The notes under the pieces were generated by a model, which searched no databases, was not told where the DNA came from, and worked only from the letters and a program-made list of their open reading frames with translations. 40,475 nucleotides of DNA from Bacilli bacterium (lineage in GTDB: Bacteria > Bacillota_I > Bacilli_A > RF39 > UBA660): the NCBI GenBank assembly GCA_900769635.1, contig CAAGHJ010000012.1:1-40475 (forward strand), in the 5' to 3' direction. Of this stretch, positions 17,653 through 26,795 are shown in pieces. Position 1 is the first letter of the stretch, and each line of letters begins with the position of its first letter. The translations under genes were made by a program, and so were the position numbers.

Positions 17653-18342
17653 CTAATCCCTATTACTACTAGCAAAAATCAAAATATATCTAAAAATTTC
17701 TAAGAAAGTAGCCACAAGACTAGCTACATAAGTAAATGCAGCAGCCTTAAGCATAGTATTACTACCCTCTAACTCATCACTAGCAAGAATATTAAGCTTA
17801 TTAAGTTCTTCCTTACCCCTTTTTGAAGCATCAAACTCAACAGGCAAAGTCACAAGTTGGAACATCAACATAGCAAGAAGTAAAATAATACCAATAAACA
17901 TCCAATTCATTGCCGAGAACAAAAGTCCTACACCAATAACAAGATAACCAATCTTTGTAGAAATATTAACAAGAGGAACAAGCATTGATCTAATTCTCAT
18001 AAAAAAATACCCATTCTTATCCTGAATAGCATGCCCACATTCGTGAGCAGCAACACTATTAGATGCAATAGTTGTTCCATGAAAAATCTCACTAGATAAT
18101 CTTACAACCTTTCTTCTAGGATCATAATGATCAGTAAGTTCCCCTTTAATCTCTACAACATGCACATCCTTAAGCCCATTCTTATCAAGTATCATTCTTG
18201 CAACCTCAAAACCACTCATTCCCTTCCTAGTCTGCTCTTTCTTATACTTCTTATAATTAACACTAATAAATATCTGTGCAATTAAAGTAATAAGAAAACC
18301 AACTAAAGGAAGTAAATAATACCACATAATACTACTATCCAT
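17653..18342 (-). CDS. YugP-like membrane zinc metallopeptidase
   Basis: Integral-membrane neutral zinc peptidase (Pfam Zn_peptidase_2 type, B. subtilis YugP-like). The 229-aa protein has an N-terminal membrane segment (about residues 8-28), the zinc motif HECGH at 100-104 (in NSVAAHECGHAIQDK), and hydrophobic segments at about 123-141, 146-167 and 205-225. FDASKRGKEELNKL near 170 probably includes a catalytic-site Asp/Glu. Its substrate is unknown. It is the last gene of the gltX-cysS operon, eight bases after cysS. Confidence 0.88.
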   Translation of the reverse strand: MDSSIMWYYLLPLVGFLITLIAQIFISVNYKKYKKEQTRKGMSGFEVARMILDKNGLKDVHVVEIKGELTDHYDPRRKVVRLSSEIFHGTTIASNSVAAHECGHAIQDKNGYFFMRIRSMLVPLVNISTKIGYLVIGVGLLFSAMNWMFIGIILLLAMLMFQLVTLPVEFDASKRGKEELNKLNILASDELEGSNTMLKAAAFTYVASLVATFLEIFRYILIFASSNRD

Positions 18343-18350
18343 TAAAACAC

Positions 18351-19754
18351 CTATCCTTTACTATAAATAGTCCCTTCCCTAGTATCTTTTATAACAATAC
18401 CCCTTTTAAGAAGTTCCTCTCTAATATTATCAGCCTTATCATACTCTTTATTTATCTTATATATACGTCTTTTCTCAATCATATCCAAAATATATTTTTC
18501 TTCTTCACTATCAATAATCTTAACTTCTCTTTTAAGAAGATCTAGAGAAAGAACTCTATCAAAATCACCAACTAAATAAATTTTACTCTCATCATTAAGA
18601 TTTTTATCCTTTAGCATATCAAATAAAACCGTAATTGCACTAGCTGTATTAAGATCATCATTTAAAGCATCCATAAACCCATTTCTATATTTTTCAACCA
18701 AATCATAATTAATGTCATTATTATTATTAACCAAATTAAGAATTCTACTCTTAAGTCTACTATATCCACTCTTGGCACTATCCATACCCTCATAAGAAAA
18801 TTCTAACGTTTTCCTATAATGACTTTGTAAGCAAAATAATCTATAAACCAAAGGGTCATATCCCTTATCAATAATAGTATCTAAGGTTAAAAACTCGCCT
18901 TTACTTTTACTCATCTTACCATTTTTATCATTAAGATGTTCTGTATGAAACCACCACTTACACCAAGGCTTACCAGTATAACTTTCACTTTGAGCAATTT
19001 CATTAGTATGATGTGGAAATATATTATCAACACCTCCACAGTGAATATCAAGTTCATCTCCCAAATATTTAAGACTAATACCAGAACATTCAATGTGCCA
19101 TCCAGGATAGCCAACTCCCCACGGACTATCCCATTTAAGCTCTTGATTTAAGAACTTAGATTTTGTAAACCAAAGAACAAAGTCAGTTTTATTTCTTTTG
19201 TTGTTATCTTCATTAACATCATCTCTAGCTCCAACTATCATCTCCTCCTCTTTATGATTACTAAGTTTATAATAATCCTCTAACTTAGAAGTATCAAAGT
19301 AAACATTGTTACCACTAACATACGCATATCCCTTATCAAGTAACCTCTTAATAATCATTATATAAGTATCAATTTCCTTAGTAGCAGGAACCACCGTTTC
19401 AGGCCATTTAACATTTAGTCTTTCACAATCCTTTTTAAAAGCATCCGTATAGAATTTAGCAATATCCATAACACTTTTATGTTCTCTAATGGCACCCTTA
19501 ACCATTTTATCATCACCACTATCAGCATCACTAGACAAATGCCCAACATCAGTAATATTCATAACCCTTTTAACTTCATAGCCATTATATCTAAAAGCCT
19601 TCTCTAAAACATCTTCCATAATATAAGTTCTAAGATTACCAATATGAGCAAAGTGATATACCGTAGGGCCACAAGTATACATTTTAACCATCTTTTTATC
19701 ATTAGGAACAAATTCTTGAATATCTCTTGTCAAAGTATTATAAAGTTTCATCAT
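18351..19754 (-). CDS. cysS: Cysteinyl-tRNA synthetase
   Basis: Class I synthetase that charges tRNA-Cys. The 467-aa protein has the zinc-ligand Cys in YTCGPTVYH (C28), the HIGH-type motif HIGN (residues 37-40), further zinc ligands in HIECSGIS and IFPHHTNEIAQSE, and KMSKSKGEF (about 270). Length is typical. Two adjacent ATG codons (19754 and 19751 on minus) share the AGGAGGTG site, so the start may be one residue later. It follows gltX by nine bases, as in many Bacillota, where gltX and cysS are often clustered. Confidence 0.97.
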   Translation of the reverse strand: MMKLYNTLTRDIQEFVPNDKKMVKMYTCGPTVYHFAHIGNLRTYIMEDVLEKAFRYNGYEVKRVMNITDVGHLSSDADSGDDKMVKGAIREHKSVMDIAKFYTDAFKKDCERLNVKWPETVVPATKEIDTYIMIIKRLLDKGYAYVSGNNVYFDTSKLEDYYKLSNHKEEEMIVGARDDVNEDNNKRNKTDFVLWFTKSKFLNQELKWDSPWGVGYPGWHIECSGISLKYLGDELDIHCGGVDNIFPHHTNEIAQSESYTGKPWCKWWFHTEHLNDKNGKMSKSKGEFLTLDTIIDKGYDPLVYRLFCLQSHYRKTLEFSYEGMDSAKSGYSRLKSRILNLVNNNNDINYDLVEKYRNGFMDALNDDLNTASAITVLFDMLKDKNLNDESKIYLVGDFDRVLSLDLLKREVKIIDSEEEKYILDMIEKRRIYKINKEYDKADNIREELLKRGIVIKDTREGTIYSKG

Positions 19755-19763
19755 ATCACCTCC

Positions 19764-21191
19764 TTAACTATTAAGTCTTTCTTTAATTTTGTCTTCTCCT
19801 ACCAAATATATACAAGTACTAAGTTCAGGACCATGCATAATACCAGTACACTTAATTCTAATAGGCATAAATAACATTTTTCCCTTTACCATAGCCTTTT
19901 CCTTAGTATTATTAATAGCATTATTAATACTGTCTATACTCCAACTATCAATATTATTAATTTCATTTCTAAAAATATCAATAGTATTATTAATCCCCTC
20001 TTCATTCATAAAATTAATACACTCTTCATCCAAATTATATTCGTTATTAAAGAAAAGTTTAACAAGTTCTACAATCTCTTTACCATATTTAAGCTCTTTT
20101 TGATATAGACTAAGAAGAGTATTAATCCATTCATCACTCTTTCTACTCAAATCATAAGCATCTCTTAAAAATGGAAGACAAAGATTTCTAAGTTCTTCTA
20201 AGCTAAATTTCTTAATATATTCATGGTTAACCCATTCCAGTTTCTTAATATCATAACTACTAGGCCTTTTTCCAATTCTCTTCGGATCAAACTCTTGTAT
20301 CAACTCATCCATAGTAAATATTTCTTTGTTATCCTTAGGACTCCAACCAAGAAGCACCAAATAGTTAACAATAGCCTCTGGTAAAAATCCCATATTATAT
20401 AAATCCATAAAGTTAGCATCGCCATTTCTTTTAGAAAGCTTTGTCCCATCTTCTCCAAGCACCATAGCAACGTGAATATATTTAGGTTTTTCCCACCCAA
20501 AAGATTCATACAGTAAATTATATTTAGCACTTTGATCCAAATATTCCTTACCTCTAATAACATAACTAATTTTCATTAAATGATCATCAATAACATTAGC
20601 AAAATTATAAGTAGGATAACCATCTGATTTAATAAGAATTTGGTCTTCCAAAACACTATTCTCAATTTTTACCATTCCATAAACCATATCATTAATTACT
20701 GTATATCCATCCTTTGGCATTGCTTGCCTAATAACAAACTTTTCTCCATTATTAAGCTTTTCCTTGACTTCTTCCTCACTAAGATGTTTACACTTACCAT
20801 TATACATATAAGGAACATTTCTTTTTCCCGCTATTTCTCTTTGTTTACTTAATTCCTCTTCACTACAAAAACAATAGTAAGCCTTCCCCTCTTCTACTAA
20901 TTTTTTTGCATATTTTATATAAATATCTTTTCTTTCACTCTGAATATATGGACCATATTCTCCAGGATTTTCCGGCCCTTCATCTATTTCAAAACCACAC
21001 AATCCTAGGGTTTTATATATAAAATCTGTTGCCCCCTCAACTTCTCTTTCTCTATCCGTATCCTCTATTCTAAGAATAAATTTTCCGTTATTATGTTTCG
21101 CAGTTAAATACTCAAAAATAGCGGTCCTTAAATTACCAATATGCATATACCCCGTCGGACTCGGAGCAAAACGTGTTCTAACTTCGTTCAT
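19764..21191 (-). CDS. gltX: Glutamyl-tRNA synthetase
   Basis: Class I synthetase for tRNA-Glu. Many Bacillota use a non-discriminating form that also charges tRNA-Gln with Glu; I cannot tell which this is. I start at MNEVRTRFAPSPTG (complement of 21189-21191), since GGAG lies nine bases upstream. The frame is open five codons further, but that would use the ribosome site itself as coding sequence. This gives 475 aa with HIGN at residues 17-20 and KLSKRNGD (KMSKS equivalent, about 240-250). First gene of the gltX-cysS-zinc peptidase operon. No T-box leader is visible upstream. Confidence 0.97.
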   Translation of the reverse strand: MNEVRTRFAPSPTGYMHIGNLRTAIFEYLTAKHNNGKFILRIEDTDREREVEGATDFIYKTLGLCGFEIDEGPENPGEYGPYIQSERKDIYIKYAKKLVEEGKAYYCFCSEEELSKQREIAGKRNVPYMYNGKCKHLSEEEVKEKLNNGEKFVIRQAMPKDGYTVINDMVYGMVKIENSVLEDQILIKSDGYPTYNFANVIDDHLMKISYVIRGKEYLDQSAKYNLLYESFGWEKPKYIHVAMVLGEDGTKLSKRNGDANFMDLYNMGFLPEAIVNYLVLLGWSPKDNKEIFTMDELIQEFDPKRIGKRPSSYDIKKLEWVNHEYIKKFSLEELRNLCLPFLRDAYDLSRKSDEWINTLLSLYQKELKYGKEIVELVKLFFNNEYNLDEECINFMNEEGINNTIDIFRNEINNIDSWSIDSINNAINNTKEKAMVKGKMLFMPIRIKCTGIMHGPELSTCIYLVGEDKIKERLNS

Positions 21192-21350
21192 CACAATCAT
21201 CTCCATTTGCCATAATTATACCAAATTTCTGCCAGAAAATCTACATAAATATATAATATTATTATGAAAATAGTGTGATAATAATAACTTTTTTATTTCA
21301 AATTGCCCTACGGGAGCCATAACACATATTTAATGAAAGAGATGTAAGTA

Positions 21351-21404
21351 GTGCAGTTTTTAAATTTTTGCAATACTTACAATGCAAAAATTTAAAAACT
21401 GCAC
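21351..21404. repeat. Perfect 22-bp inverted repeat upstream of the U32 gene
   Basis: Arms 21351-21372 and 21383-21404 are perfectly complementary, with a 10-base loop. The loop also holds TACTTACA (21374-21381), the exact complement of TGTAAGTA (21343-21350) just before the left arm, so a second, mutually exclusive hairpin is possible. No T-tract follows on either strand, so it is not a standard terminator. Confidence 0.8.
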
Positions 21405-21466
21405 TATATTATTCTTCAAATATACATAAAAGTATGATAAAATATAAACAAGAGGAGGCGATATTA

Positions 21467-23692
21467 TTGAAACCAGAATTATTATCTCCCGTTGGAAATT
21501 TTGATATGTTGTATCAAGCAATACATAATGGAGCCGATGCTATATATTTAGCGGGCCACGACTATGGAGCAAGAAAATATGCACAAAATTTCAGTAAAGA
21601 GGAATTACAACAAGCCATTTCTTATGCTCATCTATATGATGTAAAAGTTTATGTAACAGTAAATACAATGATATATGAAGAAGAAGTTCCAAATTTTTTA
21701 GACTATATTTCTTTTTTAGAAGATATACAAGTAGACGCTCTAATAATATCAGATATAGGTATGATAAACCTAGTACATAATACTTTTCCAAATATAGAAC
21801 TTCACGCCTCAACACAATGCCATATCTATAATGAAGAATCTGTTTTATTTTATAAAAATTTAGGTGTAACAAGAGTTGTTTTAGCACGAGAAACATCTCT
21901 AGCAACTTTAAAAAAGTTACCAAACAATATAGAAAAAGAAATATTTATACACGGTGCTCTTTGCCTTTGCTATTCCGGCTGTTGTCTTTTTAGTAGTATG
22001 ACAACAAATAGAAGTGGAAACAGAGGTTCTTGTACAGCTCCTTGTCGTAAACCATATTCTCTTATAGAAGATGATAAAAAAATAAAACTAAAGGGAAAAT
22101 ATCCTTTAAGTACAAAAGATCTAAATACTACATCTAAGATAAAAGAAATACTAGATACTCATCCTGCTTGTCTTAAAATAGAAGGAAGAATGAAATCCCC
22201 TGAATATGTAGGTTATGTTACAAAAATATACCGTAAACTCATAGATAATTATTATGAAGGTAAATCACTTATCTTATCACCAGAGGAAGAAAAAAATTTA
22301 AAAGAAATATATAACAGAGGCTTTACTACTGGCCATCTCTTTAATGATAAAATATTAAACCCTCTTCTTCAAAGCAATAATGGAATATCAATTGGTAAGG
22401 TAATCGAAACAAATTCCAAGTATATTAAAATAAAATTAAGTGACAATATAAATCAAGAAGATGGTATTAAGTTTTTTCCATCCGATAAAGGCTTAATAGT
22501 TAATAAAATATATAATGATAAATATAAATTAATTAATTCTTCTCCTGAAAACACAATAATATATATAGATAATAAAGTAAATCTCAAAACAAACGACACA
22601 GTTTTAAAAACCATTTCTAAAAAACTAAATGAAAGTCTTGGTAAGTACAATCCTAAAAAATTACCATTAGATATAACATTAATTGCCAAACTAAACAATC
22701 CATTATCTATAACATTAAAAAGAAATAACATTAAAGTTACCGTTACAGGCAATGAAAAAATAGAACTAGCTCAAAAATATGAAACAACAGAAGAAGATAT
22801 CTATAAACACCTAGTAAAATTGGGCAACACCCCATACTTACCAAGAGAAACAATAGTAATAAAGGATGATAATATATTTATTCCAATGAGTTCACTAAAT
22901 AACTTAAGGAGGGAAGCACTTACCAAGCTTATCAATACTTACCATCAGACTCATAAAGACAAAATAATAAAAACTTACCACTTACCATCAGAAACAACAA
23001 AACCACCAATTTCTCCTACAATCAATGTTTTAATAAGAAATGAAGAACAACTACTAATATGTATTAATGAAAAAGTAGAAACAATATACACGGAAGATTA
23101 TACTTTATATGAAAAATACAAAAATAAATCAAATATATATTACAAAGTACCAAGAATATCTACTACTTATAAAGAACTTAAAAATGAAAATATATTAGTA
23201 TCAGATTATGGAACATTTAATTATTACAAAAAAAATAACAAAATAGTTACAGACTATACAATGAATATAGCTAATAATTACTCAGCCATTCTTTTAGATA
23301 ATGAGGGAGCAAATAAAATAACTTTATCAGTAGAAATGTCTGTAAATCAAATAACCCAAATAAAAAAATCAATAAATACGGAAGTGCTAATTTATGGAAC
23401 TCCAGAATTAATGGTTATAAAAACATGTTTATTAAATGAATATTTAAACAACCATACAAGTTGCAAAGAACATAAATATTATCTAAATGAACAAGATAAA
23501 TATTATCCAATAATAACCAAAAATTGTCATACCTACATCTATCATCATAAAGAAATAAATAATATAAACAACATATCAAATCTTTTAAAGTGTGGCATTA
23601 AAAATTATCGTATAGATTTACTAAATGAAAATGAAAGTCAAGTAAAAAACATAATAAATAAAATAAGAAAGGAACTAAAAGAAAATGAATAA
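21467..23692 (+). CDS. U32 family protein with DUF3656 region, RlhA-like (23S rRNA hydroxylation)
   Basis: I start at the TTG at 21467 because AGGAGG is eight bases upstream and family proteins begin (K)PELLSPVGN. The frame runs open back to 21368, but that part covers the inverted repeat. This gives 741 aa. The U32 core has PELLSPVGNFDMLYQAIHNG, ELHASTQCHIYN, and the Cys cluster GALCLCYSGCCLFSS with RGSCTAPCRKPYSL (about residues 165-205), which binds a 4Fe-4S cluster in relatives. The long C-terminal part fits DUF3656, as in RlhA, which with prephenate hydroxylates 23S rRNA C2501. Many databases call such proteins peptidases, which is probably wrong. It overlaps gmk by eight bases. Confidence 0.85.
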   Translation: MKPELLSPVGNFDMLYQAIHNGADAIYLAGHDYGARKYAQNFSKEELQQAISYAHLYDVKVYVTVNTMIYEEEVPNFLDYISFLEDIQVDALIISDIGMINLVHNTFPNIELHASTQCHIYNEESVLFYKNLGVTRVVLARETSLATLKKLPNNIEKEIFIHGALCLCYSGCCLFSSMTTNRSGNRGSCTAPCRKPYSLIEDDKKIKLKGKYPLSTKDLNTTSKIKEILDTHPACLKIEGRMKSPEYVGYVTKIYRKLIDNYYEGKSLILSPEEEKNLKEIYNRGFTTGHLFNDKILNPLLQSNNGISIGKVIETNSKYIKIKLSDNINQEDGIKFFPSDKGLIVNKIYNDKYKLINSSPENTIIYIDNKVNLKTNDTVLKTISKKLNESLGKYNPKKLPLDITLIAKLNNPLSITLKRNNIKVTVTGNEKIELAQKYETTEEDIYKHLVKLGNTPYLPRETIVIKDDNIFIPMSSLNNLRREALTKLINTYHQTHKDKIIKTYHLPSETTKPPISPTINVLIRNEEQLLICINEKVETIYTEDYTLYEKYKNKSNIYYKVPRISTTYKELKNENILVSDYGTFNYYKKNNKIVTDYTMNIANNYSAILLDNEGANKITLSVEMSVNQITQIKKSINTEVLIYGTPELMVIKTCLLNEYLNNHTSCKEHKYYLNEQDKYYPIITKNCHTYIYHHKEINNINNISNLLKCGIKNYRIDLLNENESQVKNIINKIRKELKENE

Positions 23693-24236
23693 AGGAAAGT
23701 TTATCGTATTATCAGGACCAAGTGGAGTAGGAAAGGGAACAATAGTAGCTAATCTACTAGCATCTCTCCCTATACATTACTCAATATCAATGACTACAAG
23801 AAGCCCAAGAGAGGGAGAACGAAATGGAGTTAATTACTATTTTGTAACTAAGGATGAATTTGAAAAGCAAATCAAACAAGGAAATTTGTTAGAATATGCG
23901 ACATATAATAATAATTACTACGGAACTCCCAAAGATAAAATAGAAGAAAAATTAAATGAAAACATTAGCGTCATTAGTGAAATTGAAGTTAAAGGAGCTA
24001 AACAAATAAAGAAAATATACCCCGAAGCAATTCTTATTTTTATTGCCCCACCTTCGGTAGAAGAATTAAAAAATAGGTTGATAGGTCGAGGAACAGAAAC
24101 AATTGACAAAATAAATGAACGTCTTTCCATAGCCGAAGAAGAATTAAAAGAAGCTACTTTCTATGATTATATAATTGTAAATGATGATCTAAAAGATGCA
24201 ACTGATAAAGTAATAAATATAATAAAAAACAGTTAA
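23685..24236 (+). CDS. gmk: Guanylate kinase
   Basis: Phosphorylates GMP to GDP using ATP. The 183-aa protein has the P-loop GPSGVGKGT (residues 11-19), the GMP-binding region TTRSPREGERNGVNYYFV (about 38-55) and LIGRGTETIDKINERL, the lid. It begins inside the end of the U32 gene. rpoZ, which often follows gmk, is not here. Confidence 0.97.
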   Translation: MNKGKFIVLSGPSGVGKGTIVANLLASLPIHYSISMTTRSPREGERNGVNYYFVTKDEFEKQIKQGNLLEYATYNNNYYGTPKDKIEEKLNENISVISEIEVKGAKQIKKIYPEAILIFIAPPSVEELKNRLIGRGTETIDKINERLSIAEEELKEATFYDYIIVNDDLKDATDKVINIIKNS

Positions 24237-24336
24237 AGAAAATAATACAAAAAGGCTGTAAAAATAATTATAACAAAAAAGTCTTAATAAATTTATCAAA
24301 AACAGTATAATTAATCTATCATTTTATTAAAAAATT

Positions 24337-24345
24337 TGTTATAAT
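24337..24345 (+). promoter_or_regulatory. Extended -10 promoter for parA-parB
   Basis: TGT directly followed by TATAAT (24340-24345), 32 bases before the parA ATG. No clear -35 element. Confidence 0.5.
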
Positions 24346-24377
24346 GTAATATGTAGTAGGAAGTTAGGTGATTAAAG

Positions 24378-25202
24378 ATGGGAAAAACCATAGCAATAGT
24401 TAATCAGAAAGGCGGAGTAGGAAAAACTACCACTAGTATAAATTTGTCGGCTTCCTTAGGTGTCTTAGGTAAAAAAGTACTAATAATAGATCTAGATCCC
24501 CAGGGTAATGCTACTACAGGAATAGGAGTAGAAAAAAGCAAAATCAAAAACAGTGTATATGAAGTAATAACGACAAGATGCAGTATAACTGATGCTATAG
24601 TAAAAACTCATAGTAAAAATGTAAGTCTTCTTCCAGCATACCTAAATTTAGCTGGAGTGGATATGGAATTAATAGAACTTGAAAAAAAATATAAAAATCA
24701 TCCCGAACTAGGAGTAAAATTCAACAGAGTAAACAGACTTAAAGATGAGATATTGAAAGTAAAAGATAAATTTGATTTTATCATAATAGATTGTCCACCA
24801 TCACTTGGAATTTTAACTACTAATGCCTTAGCAGCTTCTGATTCCGTGTTAATACCTGTCCAATGTGAATATTTTGCATTAGAAGGAATTATGCAATTAA
24901 TAAATACAATTATGTTAGCTCAGAAGAAAGTTAATCCATCATTAGATATAGAAGGAGTATTACTTACTATGCTTACATCAAATACAAATTTAGGGTTAGA
25001 AGTAGTAGAAAGCATAAAAGGTTTCTTTAAAGAAAGAGTATATGAAACAATAATTCCAAGACTAATACGTTTGGCCGAAGCACCATCTCACGGGAAACCA
25101 ATATTAGAATATGAACCACATAGTAGAGGAACACTTGCATATTTAAATTTAGCAAAGGAGGTAATTGAGAAAAATGGAAAACAAGAAGAAAGCCCTAGGT
25201 AG
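24378..25202 (+). CDS. parA: Chromosome-partitioning ATPase ParA (Soj)
   Basis: Walker-type ATPase that positions origins with ParB and regulates DnaA in Bacillota. The 274-aa protein has the deviant Walker A KGGVGKTT (residues 11-18), DLDPQGNATTG (A' motif, about 38-48) and IIDCPPSLG (Walker B, about 135). It lacks the N-terminal helix-turn-helix of plasmid ParA proteins, so it is of the chromosomal Soj type. Its 3' end overlaps parB. Confidence 0.95.
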   Translation: MGKTIAIVNQKGGVGKTTTSINLSASLGVLGKKVLIIDLDPQGNATTGIGVEKSKIKNSVYEVITTRCSITDAIVKTHSKNVSLLPAYLNLAGVDMELIELEKKYKNHPELGVKFNRVNRLKDEILKVKDKFDFIIIDCPPSLGILTTNALAASDSVLIPVQCEYFALEGIMQLINTIMLAQKKVNPSLDIEGVLLTMLTSNTNLGLEVVESIKGFFKERVYETIIPRLIRLAEAPSHGKPILEYEPHSRGTLAYLNLAKEVIEKNGKQEESPR

Positions 25203-26058
25203 AGGGTTAGAACAATTATTTGATAGTGAAGTATTAGATTTTAGTTCTTTTGAATCCAATGTTTTAGAAGAAGTAAAAGATAAAGATATAGTAGACTTAC
25301 CAATCGATGAAATAAGACCAAATCCCTATCAACCAAGAAAATCCTTTGATGAAACAGCATTAGAAGAATTAGCAGAATCAATAAAAAATTATGGAGTATT
25401 TACACCAATTATCGTTAAAAAAAGCATCAAAGGCTACGATTTAATTGCCGGAGAGAGAAGATTAAGAGCTTCAAAATTAGCAGGTCTTACAACAATTCCT
25501 GCCATAATTAAAGATTTTTCCGACCAAATGATGCGAGAAGTAGCACTTCTTGAGAATTTGCAAAGAGAAAATCTAACCTCAATAGAGCTAGCTTGGGCAT
25601 ATCAAGGTATAATAGATTCCTTAGGAATAACTCAAGAAGAATTAGCATTCAAAATTGGAAAAAGTCGCAGTAGTGTTACAAATACCCTAGGACTCTTACG
25701 TTTACCAGATAATGTTCAAGATATGGTAATGAAAAACGATTTATCAATGGGACATGCTAGAGTTTTAAGTAAAATTGATAAAGAAAACGAAATTGAAGAA
25801 TTAGCAAGCAAAGTAGTCGAAGATAAAATGAGTGTAAGAGATCTCGAAAAACTAACGACTACCGAAAATGTCCAAAAAAAAGTACCAATCAAAAGAAAAG
25901 AACCTAAAGAAAGTCAAAACTATACAGCCCTTGAAACCACACTAAGAGAAACACTTGGCACTAAGGTAAATATAAAAGACAAAAAAATAGAAATACATTT
26001 TGAAAATACAAATGATTTAAATAGAATATTAGAAATATTAAATATCAAAATTAATTAA
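25174..26058 (+). CDS. parB: Centromere-binding CTPase ParB (Spo0J)
   Basis: ParB binds parS, clamps DNA in a CTP-dependent way and loads SMC. I start at the ATG at 25174 (MENKKKALGRGLEQLF); a TTG at 25165, only three bases behind GGAGG, would add three residues. The 294-aa protein has the nuclease-like CTP-binding motifs IRPNPYQPRKSFDE and GYDLIAGERRLRASKLAG, and the box-II motif ENLQRENLTSIE. A helix-turn-helix follows (TQEELAFKIGKSRSSVTNTL). The C-terminal dimer domain ends the protein. It overlaps parA by 29 bases. No parS copy was found in this window by eye. Confidence 0.95.
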   Translation: MENKKKALGRGLEQLFDSEVLDFSSFESNVLEEVKDKDIVDLPIDEIRPNPYQPRKSFDETALEELAESIKNYGVFTPIIVKKSIKGYDLIAGERRLRASKLAGLTTIPAIIKDFSDQMMREVALLENLQRENLTSIELAWAYQGIIDSLGITQEELAFKIGKSRSSVTNTLGLLRLPDNVQDMVMKNDLSMGHARVLSKIDKENEIEELASKVVEDKMSVRDLEKLTTTENVQKKVPIKRKEPKESQNYTALETTLRETLGTKVNIKDKKIEIHFENTNDLNRILEILNIKIN

Positions 26059-26060
26059 TA

Positions 26061-26118
26061 AAAAAATCCCATTATGATGTTTATCAAACATTGTTAACAT
26101 CATTTTAGGGATTTTTTT
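26061..26118 (+). terminator. Long intrinsic terminator after parB
   Basis: AAAAATCCC (26062-26070) pairs with GGGATTTTT (26108-26116). An inner stem ATGATGTT (26074-26081) pairs with AACATCAT (26096-26103). A T-run ends at 26118. Confidence 0.8.
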
Positions 26119-26220
26119 ATAAAAATCTCTATATCAAAAATAAACAAATAGTTACCAAAGTAACGAATGTCTGTCGAAAATGCTGTCATTCATTAAAAAC
26201 TGAAAAAAATATGAATAACC

Positions 26221-26313
26221 TGTTATAATTAAATCACAACGTACAAATTGCAAAAAATGTCGGATATTGTATGCTCATATTTCTTGCGTTTGTAGTAATG
26301 CACGGTGTATAAT
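26221..26313 (+). promoter_or_regulatory. Two candidate promoters and long leader of the cold-shock gene
   Basis: P1 is an extended -10, TGTTATAAT (26221-26229), which would give a leader of roughly 115 bases. P2 is TTGCGT (26284-26289), an 18-base spacer and TATAAT (26308-26313), giving a leader of about 30 bases. A long leader is common for cold-shock genes, where it acts as an RNA thermosensor; whether this one folds so is untested. Confidence 0.45.
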
Positions 26314-26350
26314 TAAGGAGAGGTAAGTAAGGAATTGTGAGGTGAAAGAA

Positions 26351-26569
26351 GTGACAGGAACAGTAAAATGGTTCAACAACGAAAAAGGCTACGGATTTAT
26401 TGACCAAGACAACGGCGAAGACATATTCGTACATTATTCAGCAATTAAACAAGACGGTTACAAAACTTTATGCGAAGGCCAAAAAGTAGAGTTTGAATTA
26501 GTTGAAACTACAAAAGGACTACAAGCATTAAATGTAGTTGGGTTATCAGAACTTAAAGTAAAACAATAA
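26351..26569 (+). CDS. Cold-shock domain protein (CspA family)
   Basis: Small OB-fold RNA chaperone. I start at the GTG at 26351, giving 72 aa beginning MTGTVKWFNNEKGYGFI, because GAGGTG (26339-26344) sits six bases before it; the in-frame GTG at 26342 overlaps that ribosome site. RNP1 (KGYGFI) and RNP2 (DIFVHYSAI) are intact. The GTG start, long leader and tight terminator suggest post-transcriptional control. Confidence 0.95.
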   Translation: MTGTVKWFNNEKGYGFIDQDNGEDIFVHYSAIKQDGYKTLCEGQKVEFELVETTKGLQALNVVGLSELKVKQ

Positions 26570-26591
26570 AGTTTACAAGTCTGATAGAATT

Positions 26592-26620
26592 AATTAACAG
26601 TGTAAAACTGTTAATTTTTT
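26592..26620 (+). terminator. Terminator of the cold-shock gene
   Basis: AATTAACAGT (26592-26601) pairs perfectly with ACTGTTAATT (26607-26616), loop GTAAA, followed by a T-run. Confidence 0.85.
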
Positions 26621-26621
26621 C

Positions 26622-26650
26622 TTGTACTTATAAAAAAATTATGTTATATT
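26622..26650 (+). promoter_or_regulatory. Promoter of the 35-aa ORF/YgjV/nucleotidyltransferase operon
   Basis: TTGTAC (26622-26627), a 17-base spacer whose last three bases are TGT (extended -10), and TATATT (26645-26650). It starts right behind the cold-shock terminator, so the operon has its own control. The leader would be about 30 bases. Confidence 0.6.
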
Positions 26651-26687
26651 AAATATGAAGAATAATGAAAAAGAGGAGTAATATAAT

Positions 26688-26795
26688 ATGGAAAAAAAGG
26701 CAGAAATTAAAAACAATGATTTAAAAAAATATAAATTTTATAGTAACAAAACTAAAATAAAATTCCAATCCGAAAGTTGTATAGTATTTAAATGA
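26688..26795 (+). CDS. Small ORF, 35 aa, basic, coupled to the YgjV-like gene
   Basis: ATG at 26688 with AGAGGAG seven bases before it; stop TGA at 26793-26795 overlaps the next ATG (ATGA). The peptide starts MEKKAEIKNNDLKKYKFYSN and ends SESCIVFK. It is Lys/Asn-rich with no membrane segment. The good ribosome site, dedicated promoter and precise four-base overlap argue that it is translated. I recognise no family. It may be a leader peptide that couples expression or a small partner of the following proteins. Confidence 0.55.
   Translation: MEKKAEIKNNDLKKYKFYSNKTKIKFQSESCIVFK

Noticed and set aside
21368..21466. Upstream part of the U32 reading frame
   Set aside because: It contains one arm of the inverted repeat and has no ribosome site; AGGAGG points to the TTG at 21467.
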